Assembly: GCA_958295715.1 (NCBI GenBank)
Contig: OY282371.1
Span: forward strand, 772,133 to 836,132
Origin: an uncultured Dehalococcoidia bacterium
GTDB lineage: Bacteria; Chloroflexota; Dehalococcoidia; Lucifugimonadales; GCA-2712585
Reading direction: 5' to 3'
Length of the DNA: 64,000 bases
This document shows, in pieces, positions 38,027 through 45,642 of the stretch. The number at the start of each line of letters is the position of its first letter. The first letter of the stretch is position 1. Made by a program: the position numbers and the translations under genes. The notes below the pieces were generated by a model that worked only from the letters and a program-made list of their open reading frames with translations, had not been told where the DNA came from and did not search any database.

Positions 38027-38388
38027 TGACAGTCCTGTTGGTGTTTGTGAGGGTGAGCCTATCATAACAAGGGGCGCTTGTTAAGAGCCGGTGGGGATTG
38101 GGATGGATTCCCGCCTTCGCGGGAATGACGGACGGGGGAGGGGATGGCGGCGCGCCACGGGCGGGAGATATGCCGCCTATGGTAGGCGTCCACCCCAGAG
38201 GGGGGAGGGGGCGGATTCCTGTTTTCACGGGAATGATGGAAAAGAGGCGCGGTGGCCTAGAACAGGCGGCGCTTGCTACTTCATCGTTGGGGCGGGTATG
38301 ATTCCGTTGGTGGCATTTGTATCTGCGCGAGGGCCGCAGGCGGAAGGGGGAGTCCAACCAGGGTGACTCGGCTTAGGGGAGTTTTCAC
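38027..38388. repeat. Gap with two hairpin repeats and one half of a 38-bp direct repeat
   Basis: No gene. Dispersed repeat copies lie at 38102-38131 (GCCTTCGC centre) and 38213-38240 (GTTTTCAC centre). Bases 38138-38174 (GAGGGGATGGCGGCGCGCC, ACGGGCGG, GATATGCCG) recur at 39363-39400, on the other side of the methyltransferase gene. Confidence 0.75.
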
Positions 38389-39348
38389 GTGAGGGTTAAG
38401 CAGGCAGCCTACGGGTTGGCCACTATGGCGCCGGTCCTGGGGCCTTTGCTGGTCCGCTTGCGGCGCGGCGTTAGGGGTGGAGAGGGCGGCGGGTCTAATT
38501 CGGCCCGGTACTGCTACTCCGTTTGGCTGCGCCACCTAGTCCACGCCGATAAGAGCGGACTTAACACCCGGCCCGCGACCGTCGTAGAGATGGGGCCGGG
38601 CGACTCGCTGGGGATGGGTCTGGCCGCCCTGCTGTCGGGTTCCGAAAGGTACTACGCCCTTGACCTAGTGGAGTTCGCCAATCCTACGAAGAACCTTCAG
38701 ATATTCGACGAGTTGGTGGGTCTGTTTCGTCGCCGGGAGCCGATTCCCGACAACGATGAGTTTCCTAAGGTAAGACCGCCGGTTGAGACCTACGACTTTC
38801 CCGCCCAAATTCTGGATGAGGCCCGCCTGAGCACCGCTTTGGCCGAGGACAGGCTGAAGCTTATCAGGGAGTCTATCCTCAATATGGGAGGGCGGGACTC
38901 GATGATTAGCTACAAGACCCCCTGGTCGGACGCGGGCGTTATGGAGGCGGGGAGCGTGGACGTGGTGTGCTCGCAGGCGGTGATGGAGCACGTGGATGAC
39001 CTGTCCACCGCCTACGGAGCCATGAAGCTGTGGCTGAAGCCGGGTGGTTACGTCTCCCATGAAATAGACTTTAAGTCTCACGGTCTGGCCATCGGGTGGA
39101 ACGGCCACTGGGCCTACCGGGACGCTACGTGGAAGCTGATTTGCGGACGCAGGCCCTACCTGTTGAACCGGGAGCCTTTGTCGACCCACGTGGGCCTGCT
39201 GGAGAAGCGCGGTTTCGAGATTAGGAGCCTGGTTAGGGCCAAGGCTGAGCCTGCCGTCCCCCGGGAGAGGCCGTCCCCCAGATTTCGGGGCGTGTCTGAG
39301 GACGACTTGACCACGCCCAGCGCGTTCATACAGGCGTCAACGGGGTAG
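38389..39348 (+). CDS. Class I SAM-dependent methyltransferase, polysaccharide locus
   Basis: A 319-aa methyltransferase. Motif I is ATVVEMGPGDSLGMGLAALL (residues about 63-82), followed by RYYALDLVEFANP and the post-motif block VDVVCSQAVMEHVDDLSTAY, then LKPGGYVSHEIDFKSHG. This pattern resembles sugar or small-molecule methyltransferases near O-antigen loci. The start is GTG with AGGGGAG upstream. It is first in the glycan gene group and lies between two copies of a 38-bp direct repeat, so it could move as a unit (inference). The acceptor substrate is unknown. Confidence 0.83.
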   Translation: MRVKQAAYGLATMAPVLGPLLVRLRRGVRGGEGGGSNSARYCYSVWLRHLVHADKSGLNTRPATVVEMGPGDSLGMGLAALLSGSERYYALDLVEFANPTKNLQIFDELVGLFRRREPIPDNDEFPKVRPPVETYDFPAQILDEARLSTALAEDRLKLIRESILNMGGRDSMISYKTPWSDAGVMEAGSVDVVCSQAVMEHVDDLSTAYGAMKLWLKPGGYVSHEIDFKSHGLAIGWNGHWAYRDATWKLICGRRPYLLNREPLSTHVGLLEKRGFEIRSLVRAKAEPAVPRERPSPRFRGVSEDDLTTPSAFIQASTG

Positions 39349-39443
39349 GGTCTCCGGGCGTGGAGGGGATGGCGGCGCGCCACGGGCGGCGGATATGCCG
39401 AAAAGGGCGAAGGGGAAAGGCGGATAAGCGGGAGGGCTGCTGG

Positions 39444-40346
39444 CTACAGCAGTTGGCGCAGGCCCTGTTCCAGCGGGACCAGCGGCTCCCAGCCGATGGC
39501 CGCCTTGGCCTTGGAGTAGTCGGCGGACTTGCGCATCTCTTCGAACATGGCCCTGGGGTTGGGGACTATGCGCTCCACCACGCCGCCCGTAATCGCCGCT
39601 ATGTCGTTCACCGAAGTCTCCTCCCCGGGGCCGATGTTGAGGACCAGGTGGGACGCCGGGGGGAGGTCGGCGCGGGCCGCCAACAGATTGGCCCGCGTCA
39701 CGTCGGACACGTGGGTGTAGCCGCGGGTCTGGGAGCCGTTCCCGTAGATGGTGAGGGGCTTCCCCTGGTCGCGTAGGCGCAGGAACCGGGGGATGACCAG
39801 GGCGTAGTCCCCCTCTGCCGGCTGCCGCGGCCCGTAGACGTTGAAGTACCTGAGCGAGACTATCCGCAGTCCGAACAGTCCCGCGAACATGGAGGCGTAC
39901 AGCTCGCCGGCGAGCTTCTGTAGGGCGTAGGGCGACTTCGGGTTGGGGGCCATGTCCTCGTTCACCGGGTTGGAGGGCTGGTCGCCGTACACGCTGGATG
40001 ATGAGGAGTTGATGACCCTGGCGACGCCCCTCTCACGGGCCGCCTGCAACACGTTGAGGGTTCCCGTAACGTTTACGAGGTGAGTTCCGATGGGGTCGTC
40101 GACGGACCTGGCTATCCGCGGCAGGGCGGCGGCGTGGAACAACCAGTCGACGCCTTGAGCCGCCGAACTGACCAGGTTGGCGTCGGTTATGGACCCCTCT
40201 ATTAGAGACGCGGCGGGGTTTAGGAAGGACTTGTCGCCGGTGGAGATGTCGTCTAGGACCGCCACTTGGTGCCCGGCCTCTATCAGCCCGTCAACCAGGT
40301 GGGAGCCGATGAAGCCGCAGCCCCCGGTGACGAGGCATCTCATCAT
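39444..40346 (-). CDS. NAD-dependent epimerase/dehydratase (UDP-glucose 4-epimerase-like)
   Basis: A 300-aa extended SDR: CLVTGGCGFIGSHLVDGLIE (GxxGxxG), VDWLFHAAALPRI, SSSSSVYGDQPSNPVNEDM, YALQKLAGELYASMF (Tyr-x-x-x-Lys), LRYFNVYGPRQ and the C-terminal GWEPLVPLEQGLRQLL. It converts one nucleotide sugar to another for glycan assembly. It is divergent from the dehydrogenase gene at 40520, with the 170-base gap holding signals for both. Confidence 0.9.
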   Translation of the reverse strand: MMRCLVTGGCGFIGSHLVDGLIEAGHQVAVLDDISTGDKSFLNPAASLIEGSITDANLVSSAAQGVDWLFHAAALPRIARSVDDPIGTHLVNVTGTLNVLQAARERGVARVINSSSSSVYGDQPSNPVNEDMAPNPKSPYALQKLAGELYASMFAGLFGLRIVSLRYFNVYGPRQPAEGDYALVIPRFLRLRDQGKPLTIYGNGSQTRGYTHVSDVTRANLLAARADLPPASHLVLNIGPGEETSVNDIAAITGGVVERIVPNPRAMFEEMRKSADYSKAKAAIGWEPLVPLEQGLRQLL

Positions 40347-40462
40347 GCCGGCCTGTGGCCCTGCGCCGGCGGGACGACGGGGCTGGCGCGGCCCTTCACC
40401 GTGATTTGGCCTTTTCGACGGGCTTTTGGGCGTGGGTAGGGGATTTATTCAGCGACTTAGCT

Positions 40463-40468
40463 TATAAT
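40463..40468 (+). promoter_or_regulatory. TATAAT -10 element upstream of the UDP-sugar dehydrogenase
   Basis: A perfect TATAAT 52 bases before the TTG start at 40520. No good -35 at 17 bases; the local T-rich stretch (TTTATTCAGC) may compensate. Confidence 0.4.
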
Positions 40469-40519
40469 AGCCTTTGGTCTGCTACGATCCCTCTCCCGAG
40501 GGGCGCAAGGGGTACGAGT

Positions 40520-41893
40520 TTGGATGAGTTGAAGGACTTGACCATTGGCGTAATCGGCCTTGGCCACGTGGGTCTCCCAACGGCCTTGGGGCTGGCCGAC
40601 CTGGGGTGGAGCGTCGTTGGGGCCGATGACGACGACGCCAAGGCTAGGGGAATCGCCGAGGGCCGCGCCCCCTTCTACGAGCCGGGCCTGGACCTGCTGC
40701 TCCGCAAGGGATTGGACACCGGCAAGTTTCAGGTCGCGCCGAACGGGGCCGCCGCCGCGCGCCGCTCCACCGTTCTGATGGTGTGCGTGGGCACGCCCCA
40801 GCGGGAGAACGGCAGCGCGGACCTCTCGCGCATCGAGTCGGCGGGCAGGACCATCGCCGCCAATTTAGATGGCTACAAGCTGATTGTTGAGAAGAGCACC
40901 ACCCCCGTCCAAACGGCGGATAGGCTGAGACAGAGCATCATCAGATACTCCAGGAGAAGGAGTCCGGACACGGGCAACGGGGCTGCGCCGGAGTTCGACG
41001 TGGCGGCGAACCCTGAGTTTCTCCGCGAGGGGACTGCCTTGGACGATTTCTTCAACCCGGATAGGATAGTTATAGGCACGGCCAGTCAACGCGCCGCTGA
41101 TCTGCTGAGCAGAATTTACCAGCCCCTTTTTGACAGGGCAGGCAGGAAAGCTGAAGAGGCTTTAGTGGTCACGAGCGTGAACACCGCCGAGATAATCAAG
41201 CACGCCTCAAACGCCTTTCTGGCCTCCAAGGTGTCATTCATCAACATGGTGGCGGACCTGTGCGAAGCCACCGGCGCCGACGTCACCGACGTCGCCCACG
41301 GCCTTGGGCTAGACCCGCGCATCGGCCCCCACTTCTTGGAGGCGGGCATAGGCTTCGGCGGCTACTGTCTGCCCAAGGACATCCGGGCCTTTCAGAAGGT
41401 GGCTCAGGACCACGGGGTGGACTTTTCCCTTATGAATGAGGTGGACAGCATCAACCGACGCAGGATAGACGCCTTCATTGAGAAGATAAGGAAGGCGCTG
41501 TGGGTCATCAGAGGCAAGTCCATTGCCCTTTGGGGCCTGTCTTTCAAGCCGGGAACCAACGACATTCGCGACGCGCCCAGCGTGTCGGTGGTGGAGCGGC
41601 TCATGGCGGAGGGGGCGTTGTTGCGCCTCCACGACCCCCAGGCCATGGGCGAGTTCCAGACCAGGTTCCCCGCCAGTCCGCCCCAGCTGGTCTACGCAGA
41701 CACCGCGGAATCGGCGGCGGAGGGGGTGGACGCCGTGGCCCTGGTGACGGAGTGGCCGGAGTATGGCGAGGTCGACCTGCGGCGGCTGCGGGGCCGGATG
41801 TCGATTCCCCTGATAATAGACGGGCGGAATATGATGGACCCGGAGGCCGTCCGCTCCCTGGGGTTCGAGTACTATGGCGTTGGCAGGCCCTAG
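40520..41893 (+). CDS. UDP-sugar 6-dehydrogenase (UDP-Glc/UDP-ManNAc dehydrogenase family)
   Basis: A 457-aa nucleotide-sugar dehydrogenase that oxidises C6 twice to a uronate. Motifs: TIGVIGLGHVGLPTALGLAD (NAD site), VEKSTTPVQTADRL, AANPEFLREGTALDDFFNPD, TAEIIKHASNAFLASKVSF, GIGFGGYCLPKDIRAF with the catalytic Cys, and GLSFKPGTNDIRDAPSV. I set the start at the TTG at 40520 (LDELKDLTIGV) because AAGGGG lies upstream; a longer in-frame ATG at 40355 would add a non-homologous extension running into the divergent promoter region. It supplies uronic acid for the surface polysaccharide. Confidence 0.9.
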   Translation: MDELKDLTIGVIGLGHVGLPTALGLADLGWSVVGADDDDAKARGIAEGRAPFYEPGLDLLLRKGLDTGKFQVAPNGAAAARRSTVLMVCVGTPQRENGSADLSRIESAGRTIAANLDGYKLIVEKSTTPVQTADRLRQSIIRYSRRRSPDTGNGAAPEFDVAANPEFLREGTALDDFFNPDRIVIGTASQRAADLLSRIYQPLFDRAGRKAEEALVVTSVNTAEIIKHASNAFLASKVSFINMVADLCEATGADVTDVAHGLGLDPRIGPHFLEAGIGFGGYCLPKDIRAFQKVAQDHGVDFSLMNEVDSINRRRIDAFIEKIRKALWVIRGKSIALWGLSFKPGTNDIRDAPSVSVVERLMAEGALLRLHDPQAMGEFQTRFPASPPQLVYADTAESAAEGVDAVALVTEWPEYGEVDLRRLRGRMSIPLIIDGRNMMDPEAVRSLGFEYYGVGRP

Positions 41894-41962
41894 GCGCCGC
41901 CTTGGAGGGGAGGCCCTGTGTGTGTGCCGGAACTGTTGAACGATGAAATGTGATAAGGGTAT

Positions 41963-43222
41963 ATGACGGTCCCGGCGGATAGCCTGCACGTGGGGTTTGT
42001 GCTGTCTAGCCTGACGGGAGGGGGGGCGGAGCGGGCCGTTCTTACCTTGGCCCAGTCGCTCATTGAGGGCGGCCATAAAGTGGATCTGGCCTTGGGGCGG
42101 CTGATTGGGAGCTACCGGAGCGTCATTCCCAAGGGGATACGGTTGTATCACACGCGGCTCTGGAATTCGGACGGGGAGCTTGCGCGTCACTGCCGTGAGC
42201 AGGGCATCCCGGTGAACGGGATAGCCATTAACCCCTTGGGGGCGGCCCGGGCCTGGCTTTCCATCAGGCGAAGGAGCGGCGGGGCCCACGTGCCTTGGAA
42301 GACGGCCGTCTTCGCCTGGGTAATCGCCCAGTACATTCGCCGGGCGCGTCCCAGGATTCTGGCCCCGGCCTCCGCGATCATTCCCGCCGTCTACGGGGCG
42401 GAGTTGGCGGGACGCTCCGTTCCCGTGGTCGCCGCGGAGCACAGCAACGTCAGCCTGCGTCTCACCAGAGACCAGCTATCGGAGGCGAGGGCCGTCTATC
42501 CCAGGGCCGAAGCCGTGGTCGCGGTCTCCAAGGGCGCGGCGGCCGAGGCGCGGCGGTCTCTTGGATTGAAGGCTGAGCGCGTGCGCGCCATCTACAATCC
42601 CGTGCCGGCCGGCGAGATATGGCGGTTGGCTCATGAGGAGGCGTCCCATCCCTGGTTCAAGGACGGGGGGCCGCCTATAATTATCAGCGTGGGCAGAGAG
42701 GCGCCTGTGGGAGAGACGGCCAGCAAGGACTACCACACCTTGATAGAGGCCTTCGCTCTGGCCCGCCAACGGCTGACCGCTCGGCTGGTTATCATTGGGA
42801 ACCTTTCTGAATCGTACCGGATGAGGCTGACGGTTCAGGCTAGGACTCTGGGCGTTGAAGGGGACTTGGGGTTTATCGGGTTTGATGAGAATCCTTACCG
42901 CTTCATGCGCCGCGCCGGTCTCCTCGTCCTTTCATCGGTCCGCGAAGGGCTGCCGACGGTCCTCATTGAGGCCTTGGCCTGCGGAACGCCGGTGGTCAGT
43001 TCCGACGCGCCCTACGGCCCCCGCGAGATACTGGAGCGGGGCAGATGGGGCAGGCTGACGCCGGTGGGCGACGCCTCGGCCCTCGCCGAGGCTATGGTGG
43101 AGACGCTGGAGGGCGACAGGCCGCCGGAGGAGGCCCTGCGCCGCCGCGCCGCCGACTTCTCTTGCGAGCGGGCCGCCGGCGAGTACCTGCGACTGTTCCG
43201 GAAGGTGGCAAGACGGACGTGA
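41963..43222 (+). CDS. GT4-family glycosyltransferase
   Basis: A 419-aa retaining glycosyltransferase with GT-B fold. The N-terminal acceptor domain begins HVGFVLSSLTGGGAERAVLT. The C-terminal donor domain has IISVGREAPVGETASKDYHT, DLGFIGFDENPYRFMRRAG and EGLPTVLIEALACGTPVVS with the E-x7-E donor motif. It is cytoplasmic or membrane-associated and adds one sugar to the repeat unit. Its TGA overlaps the GTG of the next gene (GTGA), so the two are translationally coupled. Confidence 0.9.
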   Translation: MTVPADSLHVGFVLSSLTGGGAERAVLTLAQSLIEGGHKVDLALGRLIGSYRSVIPKGIRLYHTRLWNSDGELARHCREQGIPVNGIAINPLGAARAWLSIRRRSGGAHVPWKTAVFAWVIAQYIRRARPRILAPASAIIPAVYGAELAGRSVPVVAAEHSNVSLRLTRDQLSEARAVYPRAEAVVAVSKGAAAEARRSLGLKAERVRAIYNPVPAGEIWRLAHEEASHPWFKDGGPPIIISVGREAPVGETASKDYHTLIEAFALARQRLTARLVIIGNLSESYRMRLTVQARTLGVEGDLGFIGFDENPYRFMRRAGLLVLSSVREGLPTVLIEALACGTPVVSSDAPYGPREILERGRWGRLTPVGDASALAEAMVETLEGDRPPEEALRRRAADFSCERAAGEYLRLFRKVARRT

Positions 43223-45642
43223 CCGGGCTTAGGCTGAAAACGGCAACGGGGTCGGTATTCATCCTGGCCTTGGCCGCCGTGTTCGCCAACCTCTGGTTAG
43301 CCAGCTCTCCCCTGCCCCTGGGAGGGCCTAACGTAGTCCTCGCAGGCGCCGCCATAGTTCTGGCGGTGGCCCTTTTCCTGGTGAGTCTCCTGTCTTGGAA
43401 GAGGGGAGAGGGGAAACGGTTCGCCGTTAACGCCGGGTTCCTCCGGGAGTTCCGCCCGGTGATTCCCGCCCTTGTGGTGTCGGCCCTCATAATGGCGTGG
43501 GCCCTGGCGGTTTATCTGCTCAACGACAGCTTCGACGCCACCCGGTTCCTCCAGATGTTCCTTGGCGTCGGACTCCTGTTCGCCGTCTACCTGTCGGTGG
43601 ACAGCGCGCAGAGGGCGCGGCTGATGGTGATGGCGATAGTTGTCGCGACCTTTGTCTCTGCGCTCTTCGGCATTGCCGTGGCCCTCTTTGGAGACCCCTT
43701 TCTGACCGTCTGGCTGCAAATCGCAAGCGTGCGGGATAAAGACCTGGAACTCATTTTGACCGGGGGCAGGATAGCCGGGCTTGCCGCGCACACGGGCGTG
43801 TTCGGCTACCAGTTGGCGGCCGCCGTGCCCTTGGCCTTTGCCGCTCTTCTGCTCAACCCCTTTGGACGGGACGAGGCGTCCCGCAGGATGTACGACGCGG
43901 GGCTGTTCGTGATGCTGATGACCCTGTTGACGGCCCTGGTTATGAACGCCACCCGCTCCGCCATCCTTGGCGTCGTGCTGAGCGCAGTGGTCATAGCCTT
44001 CGTCTTTCTGCGAGGTTCCCAGCATCGACGGCGCATTCTGGTCACCGTTCCCCTGGGCGCGGTCTGGCTGTTTGCGTTCTTCAATCCGGTTTACGGCTTT
44101 GACGACCTGAGAGAGGCCCTCTTCGACAGAGGGGAGGCTGCGGTCTCTGAGGATGGCGGCGACACCGGGGACCGCCTAGTCGCCGTGGATAGCGTTCCAA
44201 CGCCCGTCCCCACGCCCGTGGTTCCCGGTGGTCAGGCGACGCCGGTGGTTCCGGGTGGTCAGGCGACGCCGGTGGTTCCCGGTGGTCAGACAACGCCCGT
44301 GGCCCCTGGTGGTCTGGCGACGCCGGCCGCCACGCCCGTGGCTCCCGGGAGTCTGGCGACGCCCGTGGCTCCCGGTGGTCAGGCGACGCCCGTGGCTCCG
44401 CCTGTTTCCGTCGCCATAGATAAAGGCGTCTTCGATGGTCTCTCCGCCGGCCCCTGGGGACTGAGGGCCGACCGCGGGGCCACGGTTATAGGACACACCT
44501 TCATGGGCATGGCGGCCAATAGAGAATACGCGGTGCAGCTGCGCGCCCGGATGGGAGATGGGTACGGGGCTCCGAGCGCGGAGATCACCAACAGGCCCAA
44601 TGAGGAGGGCGGCATAGTGTTGACGTGGCGCGAACCGGAGGACGCCGCGGCCATTATCGCCTACCAGTTTCGACTGCGGCCCGTTGAAGAAAGCCGGTGG
44701 CTGTCCTGGCGTGACTTCACGCCTACCATGAGCAGCCTCGGCCCGTCCATCGACCTCCTCTCCATCGCGGAGGCCGCCTCATCCGAGAGCGGCGGCCTCC
44801 CGGTCATCCGTCACAGTCTTGTGGGCCTTGTCCCCGGGTTGGAGTACAGGGCGCAGATGCGCGCGCGGAACCGGCACGGTTTCGGGGCCACCAGCCGCGA
44901 GACCGCCGCCCCGGCGGACGAGAACGGCGACCTGGCTTTGGCCTGGCGCGAACCGGAGAGCCCCGAGGCCGTTACCGCCTACGAGTTCCGGTTGTGGTCG
45001 CCCCACTTTGGGAAATGGTTGCAGTGGCAGGGCCTGGCCCCTTCTTCGGTGGCCACCCGCGTGACCGGGTTGGGGGACATCAAAGAGAGGATAGCCATGG
45101 CTCGCACGGCCCTTGAGGTTTCCGCGGGCGAGACGGGAGAGGTTGACGAACGCGGCTTCAACATCTTCGGATGGTCCGCCGGAAGCCGTATACATCAGAT
45201 GACCACGGCTTTGCGATACCATTTGGACTATCCCCTTGGGACCGGCGTATACGCCCCAAGTGAGTCACACACCGCGAAGGGACTGAGCGACTCAGAGAGG
45301 GAGGCCTTGTTGCTGTTTTGGCCCCATAACCAGTTTTTGCACTTTCTGACGCTGTATGGACTTCCCGGTCTGATTTTGCTCATCCTCTTCTACGGGCTGG
45401 TCATCCGGTCCGTTGTCCGGTCGGGAAGGTTGGTCCTGCTCTCCAAGGACGCTGCTTTGCGGCTCCTAATGGCCGCCGTCGCCGGGGCGCTGATGGGCTA
45501 TACGATAACCAGCCTGTTCACCCCCTCGGGACCCTTCATAGTGGACTGGAACCACTTCTTCATTCTTGGGCTGGCCTTCGCCATCCACAGGATCGCGGTC
45601 GCGCGAAAGGGAAGTGAGGAGCCGTCGCAGGAACAGGAATGA
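43219..45642 (+). CDS. O-antigen ligase/Wzy-like membrane protein with FN3-like insert
   Basis: An 807-aa membrane protein. The start is the GTG at 43219 (GTGA overlap); an earlier in-frame ATG at 43045 only shadows the glycosyltransferase. Residues about 8-300 form nine or ten helices (VFILALAAVFANLWL to VTVPLGAVWLFAFFNPVYG). Then comes a long extracytoplasmic region: a Pro/Gly repeat (44221-44394) and two fibronectin-III-like modules (YAVQLRARMGDGYGAPS, IVLTWREPEDAAAIIAYQFR; then EYRAQMRARNRHGFGATSRE). The polymerase domain resumes with PHNQFLHFLTLYGLPGLILL, the HN-x-x-L block of the PF04932 O-antigen ligase family, and three helices. It likely polymerises or ligates the glycan; the insert may bind carbohydrate or the envelope. 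Confidence 0.85.
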   Translation: MTGLRLKTATGSVFILALAAVFANLWLASSPLPLGGPNVVLAGAAIVLAVALFLVSLLSWKRGEGKRFAVNAGFLREFRPVIPALVVSALIMAWALAVYLLNDSFDATRFLQMFLGVGLLFAVYLSVDSAQRARLMVMAIVVATFVSALFGIAVALFGDPFLTVWLQIASVRDKDLELILTGGRIAGLAAHTGVFGYQLAAAVPLAFAALLLNPFGRDEASRRMYDAGLFVMLMTLLTALVMNATRSAILGVVLSAVVIAFVFLRGSQHRRRILVTVPLGAVWLFAFFNPVYGFDDLREALFDRGEAAVSEDGGDTGDRLVAVDSVPTPVPTPVVPGGQATPVVPGGQATPVVPGGQTTPVAPGGLATPAATPVAPGSLATPVAPGGQATPVAPPVSVAIDKGVFDGLSAGPWGLRADRGATVIGHTFMGMAANREYAVQLRARMGDGYGAPSAEITNRPNEEGGIVLTWREPEDAAAIIAYQFRLRPVEESRWLSWRDFTPTMSSLGPSIDLLSIAEAASSESGGLPVIRHSLVGLVPGLEYRAQMRARNRHGFGATSRETAAPADENGDLALAWREPESPEAVTAYEFRLWSPHFGKWLQWQGLAPSSVATRVTGLGDIKERIAMARTALEVSAGETGEVDERGFNIFGWSAGSRIHQMTTALRYHLDYPLGTGVYAPSESHTAKGLSDSEREALLLFWPHNQFLHFLTLYGLPGLILLILFYGLVIRSVVRSGRLVLLSKDAALRLLMAAVAGALMGYTITSLFTPSGPFIVDWNHFFILGLAFAIHRIAVARKGSEEPSQEQE
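44221..44394 (+). repeat. 27-bp in-frame tandem repeat (PGGQATPVV) in the ligase-like gene
   Basis: Six units of about 9 residues (consensus PGG-Q/L-ATPV-V/A), one with a 4-residue extension, read without frame breaks. Since the period is a multiple of three, copy-number changes would lengthen or shorten the linker without stopping translation. Confidence 0.85.
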
